Shown: piece by piece, positions 7,001-9,364 of the stretch | Layout of the letters: each line of letters opens with the position of its first letter | How positions within the stretch are numbered: position 1 is the first letter of the stretch | Assembly (NCBI RefSeq): GCF_018373335.1 | Contig: NZ_JAHAHH010000052.1 | Span: 1 to 9,364, forward strand | Reading direction: 5' to 3' | DNA length: 9,364 nucleotides | Source of the DNA: Negativicoccus succinicivorans | GTDB taxonomy: Bacteria > Bacillota > Negativicutes > Veillonellales > Negativicoccaceae | Program-made: the position numbers and the translations under genes | Notes under the pieces: model-generated | Database searches by the model: none | Seen by the model: the letters and a program-made list of their open reading frames with translations, nothing else | Told to the model about the DNA's origin: nothing

Positions 7001-7559
7001 TACGTTCCGCCTCGCGCAATTTGCGCATGCCTTCTTCTTTGCGCAGCTTGTAACGGGTAATGCCCGCTACTTCTTCAAAAACGAGTTTGCGTTCTTCCGG
7101 TCGACCGATTAAAATCCGATCGACTCGCTGCTGCCCGATGACCGCCAAGGAGTCCCGACCCAAACCGGTATCCGCCAGCAACAGTTGAATATCTTTTAAG
7201 CGGCAATTTTGACGATTAATAAAATAATCGCTCGCACCCGAACGAAGCAGACGTCGCGTCACCGCCACCTCTGCCGTATCCGTTTGAAAAAAGCCGTCAC
7301 TATTGTCAAAAACGAGTGTCACTTCCGCCGAAGCTTTCGCGCGTTCGGTCGCCGTGCCCGCAAAAATCACGTCACTCGACTGCTCACCGCGCAGCTGGCG
7401 AATATTTTGCTCGCCCAGCACCCAGCGCACCGCATCGGCTAAATTACTCTTGCCGCTGCCGTTCGGACCGACGATCGCCGTCACACCCGGCGCGAATTCC
7501 ACTTCCGTTTTATCCGCAAAGGATTTGAAACCGCGCAGAATCATCCGTAATAAACGCAT
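4074..7559 (-). CDS. smc: Chromosome segregation ATPase Smc
   Basis: Smc forms the ring-shaped condensin core that, with ScpA and ScpB, organises and separates sister chromosomes. The product is 1161 residues, close to the usual ~1190. The N-terminal ATPase half has GFKSFADKT (10-18), Walker A GPNGSGKSN (31-39) and the Q-loop region IGQQRVDRIL (141-150). Long coiled-coil arms run about 170-500 and 665-1010, split by the hinge (about 515-660), which ends with the glycine-rich GDLFQPGGALTGGS. The C-terminal half has the signature LSGGERALT (1065-1073), Walker B FCLVDEIDAALDD (1089-1101) and H-loop THRKPTM (1124-1130). The ATG at 7559 is chosen over one at 7598: it gives the family N-terminus MRLLRMILRGFKSF, AAAGGGAG stands five bases upstream, and the promoter -10 box falls between the two. 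The arms are unusually rich in Ala, Gln and Thr. All key ATPase residues are present, so the protein should be functional. Confidence 0.98.
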   Translation of the reverse strand: MRLLRMILRGFKSFADKTEVEFAPGVTAIVGPNGSGKSNLADAVRWVLGEQNIRQLRGEQSSDVIFAGTATERAKASAEVTLVFDNSDGFFQTDTAEVAVTRRLLRSGASDYFINRQNCRLKDIQLLLADTGLGRDSLAVIGQQRVDRILIGRPEERKLVFEEVAGITRYKLRKEEGMRKLREAERNMERVSDIARLLAQDLPPLEEKARQAKQRNELRTQEANIARSLAWKAWQTAQRQLTRAEKEWIAADQAATAATTELTQLEAAAQAQTEADTKAQQMLREKEQAANTAAQHCEHLRSELAVLTERSHQHAKEMQEVAQALAEKRQTLEQLATAQATTVAAIAATARERDEAQARLAEGTARRDRLRAVLQTAREQVADRLRREERNAAEQEFLQQTAQQLQARCAELARRAQELSARKETLQTRLQQAQAALATAQTTASESSRQLTEQEEVVNKLQAQREAAQAANAKARETLQTTQTRYQYLQQLADSYEGYGRATKAVLGATEAWRSDCYGTVAQLLRVPKEYTTALDIALGGTQQHLVMRDSQAAQAAIRFLRRTKSGRVTLYPLDEIRPRTLADRDRAILHEPGVIGLAAALVKAESYLQPLVDYLLGRTVLVEDLATGSRLAAKYQQRIRLVTRAGDLFQPGGALTGGSTRRAELTLFGRQQELSALRAQLEMLAAQPERELPDISAALARRDALQNTAQTTALAIASQTAQLQALRDEWNGIVRQADEIRSAQTQTADEYRLTVSKQKELTVAPTAVTETTTDTAAQEAELARCEHAYTEAHVALATVQATLRQQEQEKVRQTEQEKNAQADMERLAQREKEIQSAAKALSASQETLQKQADEAQQTAQTAKVQADAFYDAHAERLNAQQAEQERLRAMRAQATETKVEAARLLAKKEAAQAEMEQQREQLAMYDLDPQAAEPAIVAGTQATLLAEQRRLLTEIARFTDISEQAIEEYERSRERSEFYTTQLADLTAARDTLQNVVAEIDRTMQEQFAAAFEVVAAEFQRIFAHLFGGGEAQLVLTDADENKPAGVEIMVRPPGKKQQALSLLSGGERALTVIALLFSFMAYRPAPFCLVDEIDAALDDANIKRFTRYLETGRNGLQFIVITHRKPTMASADRLQGVTMVKRGISQLIAVNLKQYKETP

Positions 7560-7564
7560 ACCGA

Positions 7565-7572
7565 CTCCCTTT
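7565..7572 (-). promoter_or_regulatory. Ribosome binding site that sets the smc start
   Basis: The minus strand carries AAAGGGAG five bases before the ATG at 7559. The competing in-frame ATG at 7598 lies upstream of the -10 box of the smc promoter and would not be in the transcript. The two observations together decide the start. Confidence 0.75.
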
Positions 7573-7586
7573 ACATAATTACTTCT

Positions 7587-7592
7587 ATTATA
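7587..7592 (-). promoter_or_regulatory. -10 box of the smc-ftsY promoter
   Basis: The minus strand reads TATAAT, a perfect -10 box, about 27 bases before the smc ATG. The -35 region is weak: 17 bases upstream lies GATGAA, with little likeness to TTGACA, so activity may depend on other contacts or an activator. It sits downstream of the terminator that closes the ftsK-RodZ-like operon, so smc-ftsY appears to be its own transcription unit. Confidence 0.6.
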
Positions 7593-7671
7593 CAGCAAAT
7601 CTTCGTCAGTTCATCATCTCCGCCGAAAGAAATAGCCGCGGGCGCCGGTTGTAAATTTTTTCTTGCGGCGT

Positions 7672-7698
7672 AAAAAAACAGCCGCAGACGCGGCTGTT
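7672..7698 (-). terminator. Intrinsic terminator of the ftsK / RodZ-like operon
   Basis: Read on the minus strand, nine bases AACAGCCGC (7698-7690) pair perfectly with GCGGCTGTT (7685-7677) across a four-base GTCT loop, followed by a run of T residues (7678-7672). This is a textbook rho-independent terminator. Its stem overlaps the TAA stop of the RodZ-like gene (7699-7697). The rest of the 137-base gap before smc holds an AT-rich stretch and a GC-rich patch near 7637-7650 with no clear further signal apart from the smc promoter. Confidence 0.93.
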
Positions 7699-8128
7699 AT
7701 CCGAAGATCCAGTACAAACTCAGTAAAAACAGTATGATGATGAGCGCCGTAAGTCCCTGTTCCACTCGTGTAAACGGGCGATTTTTACGACGCCTGCGGT
7801 GCATTTTTTTGCGCTGCGGTCGCGCGGTCGGTGCGACGTCCAAATAATCTTTTGCTCCGACGCTCGGCACGTACGCGCGTTCCACCGGACGTTCTTCCCC
7901 CATAGCGGCGTTGTAGCGATCCACGAGTCCTACCCCCGACAGACCGAGGAAGTTACCGTAGTTGCGCAGCATGCCGCGCATGTACACCGTGCCCGGAATC
8001 GTTCCGTACTCTTCCCGCTCCAATGCCGCGAGGTAGCGCGCGCTGATATACGTACCAAGCGCCGCCTCGGAAAGCGACAGTCCCTTTTCCTCGCGCGCGC
8101 GTCGTAAAATATCTCCGATTTCGTTCAT
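7697..8128 (-). CDS. RodZ-like helix-turn-helix protein with a C-terminal membrane anchor, minimal form
   Basis: RodZ links the MreB cytoskeleton to the wall-elongation machinery through a cytoplasmic HTH domain and a single membrane span. This 143-residue protein has the HTH_25-type domain: IGDILRRAREEKGLSLSEAA (4-23), ISARYLAALEREEY (28-41), then the family-typical IPGTVYMRGMLRNYGNFLGL (44-63). A linker follows, then a strongly basic patch RPQRKKMHRRRRKNR (103-117) and one hydrophobic helix GLTALIIILFLLSLYWIF (125-142), after which the protein stops. The basic patch before the helix predicts the HTH stays in the cytoplasm. Usual RodZ is ~250-340 residues with an extracytoplasmic domain, which is wholly absent here. 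A terminator overlaps the stop, so a recent frameshift is unlikely. The ATG at 8128 overlaps the ftsK stop as ATGA; an AAGGGA lies about ten bases upstream. A membrane-bound transcription regulator is an alternative reading. Confidence 0.85.
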   Translation of the reverse strand: MNEIGDILRRAREEKGLSLSEAALGTYISARYLAALEREEYGTIPGTVYMRGMLRNYGNFLGLSGVGLVDRYNAAMGEERPVERAYVPSVGAKDYLDVAPTARPQRKKMHRRRRKNRPFTRVEQGLTALIIILFLLSLYWIFG

Positions 8129-9364
8129 GACTCGCTGTTCCCTTCGTAGCGCGCCAGCAACTCTTCCACTTCGCCTTTCGTCATCAGAATATCCCGCGCT
8201 TTACTGCCCAATGACGGTCCGACGATCCCCATGTTTTCCATGGTGTCGATCAGTCGACCGGCGCGGGTGTAGCCTACGCGAAAACGACGTTGCAACATCG
8301 AAACGGAGGCCTGTTCGGTATCCATGACCATGCGAATCGCATCGGGCAAAAGTTCATCTTCCCAACGCGGCGCTTGCGCTTCCTCAGTTTCCGCGGCCGG
8401 TTGCACAACCGTTTCATTATATTCCGGTTGCCCTTGCTTTTTGATGTATTCTACCAGTTTTTCCACATCCGCGTCGGAAATAAATGCGCCTTGCACGCGT
8501 CGCGGTTTCGGCGCGCCGATCGGATAGAAAAGCATGTCGCCTTTACCGAGCAACTTCTCCGCGCCCGCCATATCCAAAATCGTGCGCGAATCAATTTGAC
8601 TCGAAACGGCAAACGAAATTCGGCTCGGAATGTTGGCTTTGATGGTGCCGGTCAATACGTCAACGGACGGACGCTGCGTCGCGAGCACGAGATGCAACCC
8701 TGCCGCGCGCGCCATTTGGGCGAGACGTGCAATCGCATCTTCCACATCATGCGGCGCGACCATCATCAAGTCCGCGAGTTCGTCGATGATGATGACGACA
8801 AGCGGCAACGGAGAATCCGGATTAGCTTCGTTGTAGCCGGTGATGTTGCGCACTTTGGCGGAGGCGAATAAACGGTAGCGGTTTTCCATTTCGCGTACCG
8901 CCCAACGCAATACGCCCGCCGCTTTTTTGACATCGGTGACAACCGGTGTCAAGAGATGAGGAATATGGTTATACTGCGCAAGTTCGACCACTTTCGGGTC
9001 GATCAGAATTAATTTCACTTCATCGGGATACGAACGCAGCAAAATGCTCGCCACCAGCGTATTGATGCAAACGCTTTTGCCCGAACCGGTAGAACCCGCT
9101 ACCAAAAGATGCGGCATTTTGGCAAGATCGGTAATGACCGGCTGACCGGTAATGTCTTCCCCCAAACCGACGGCGATGCCGCCGACGGCGTGTTGAAATT
9201 CGTCGCAGGCAAGCACTTCGCGTAAGCCCACGGAAGAAATTTCCCGGTTCGGCACTTCGATGCCGACAGCCGCTTTACCGGGGATCGGCGCTTCGATACG
9301 GACATCGGTCGCCGCGAGCTGCAATGCGATATCGTCCGCCAAGTTGACGATTTTGCTGACTTTC
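8125..9364 (-). CDS. ftsK: DNA translocase FtsK/SpoIIIE, C-terminal part, cut by window edge
   Basis: FtsK/SpoIIIE is a membrane-anchored hexameric ATPase that pumps DNA through the closing septum so that chromosome ends are cleared during division. The last 412 residues are visible; the reading frame runs open to the right edge (KVSKIVNLADDIAL at the cut), so the N-terminal membrane segments and early alpha domain are outside. Counting from Leu8 as residue 1 (codon at 9342, not a start), Walker A is AGSTGSGKSVCIN (82-94), Walker B LVVIIIDELADLM (181-193), and the translocase core continues with ATQRPSVDVLTGTIKANIPSR (221-241). After a short acidic linker rich in Gln, Glu and Ala (about 303-327), the gamma winged-helix domain that reads chromosome polarity is present (GYTRAGRLIDTMENMGIVGP, 357-376). 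The stop TGA overlaps the RodZ-like start as ATGA. All motor motifs are intact. Confidence 0.97.
   Translation of the reverse strand, partial: KVSKIVNLADDIALQLAATDVRIEAPIPGKAAVGIEVPNREISSVGLREVLACDEFQHAVGGIAVGLGEDITGQPVITDLAKMPHLLVAGSTGSGKSVCINTLVASILLRSYPDEVKLILIDPKVVELAQYNHIPHLLTPVVTDVKKAAGVLRWAVREMENRYRLFASAKVRNITGYNEANPDSPLPLVVIIIDELADLMMVAPHDVEDAIARLAQMARAAGLHLVLATQRPSVDVLTGTIKANIPSRISFAVSSQIDSRTILDMAGAEKLLGKGDMLFYPIGAPKPRRVQGAFISDADVEKLVEYIKKQGQPEYNETVVQPAAETEEAQAPRWEDELLPDAIRMVMDTEQASVSMLQRRFRVGYTRAGRLIDTMENMGIVGPSLGSKARDILMTKGEVEELLARYEGNSES

Noticed and set aside
7560..7598. Upstream in-frame ATG for smc at 7598
   Set aside because: It adds 13 non-family residues, lies upstream of the TATAAT box, and has no ribosome binding site; the ATG at 7559 has one.
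7637..7671. GC-rich patch with short inverted repeats after the terminator
   Set aside because: Only 3-5 base-pair arms with poor loops can be drawn; no second terminator or operator is convincing.
9340..9342. Possible TTG start at 9342 giving a short translocase
   Set aside because: The frame continues upstream with VSKIVNLADDIAL, a conserved internal FtsK/SpoIIIE segment, so the gene is cut by the window edge rather than starting here.
1..9364. CRISPR arrays, insertion sequences, tRNA or rRNA genes, phage or defence genes
   Set aside because: No regularly spaced direct repeats, no transposase or integrase motifs, and no cloverleaf-like or rRNA sequence noticed; nearly all bases are explained by the nine coding genes.

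Overview
This window is a compact chromosomal housekeeping region. All nine genes read on the minus strand, with almost no spacer DNA. The protein set suggests an anaerobic, low-oxygen-type Firmicute: Smc and FtsY are directly coupled, FtsY lacks the long acidic N-terminal domain, FtsK/SpoIIIE is of Gram-positive type, and tetrapyrrole synthesis uses the C5 route (glutamyl-tRNA reductase). The base composition is moderately GC-rich by eye. With the precorrin-2 dehydrogenase-hemA-hemC order, this would suit Negativicutes (Megasphaera/Selenomonas-like). That placement is an inference, not a sequence match.

The layout is given in transcription order, from right to left. Block 1 (9364-7697) holds the C-terminal part of an FtsK/SpoIIIE DNA translocase and a very short RodZ-like membrane-anchored helix-turn-helix protein. 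It ends at a strong intrinsic terminator whose stem overlaps the stop codon. Block 2 (7592-3124) starts at a consensus TATAAT box and holds smc (1161 residues) and ftsY, joined by an ATGA overlap. Block 3 (3086 to the left edge) starts at an extended -10 promoter. It holds a CoA-pyrophosphatase-type Nudix hydrolase, a 70-residue heavy-metal-associated (HMA) protein, a divergent precorrin-2 dehydrogenase/ferrochelatase-like protein, hemA and the 5' part of hemC. The genes within this block overlap one another.

The genes fall into two functional groups. FtsK, the RodZ-like protein, Smc and FtsY serve chromosome segregation, cell shape and division, and membrane protein targeting. The block 3 genes start tetrapyrrole synthesis: HemA reduces glutamyl-tRNA, HemC makes hydroxymethylbilane, and the precorrin-2 dehydrogenase family branches off towards siroheme or cobalamin.

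I see no mobile element, CRISPR array, tRNA/rRNA or clearly new multi-gene system. The points most worth a second look are the loss of the catalytic Asp equivalent in the precorrin-2 dehydrogenase-like protein, the metal-binding HMA protein placed directly before it, and the minimal RodZ-like protein that ends right after its transmembrane helix.
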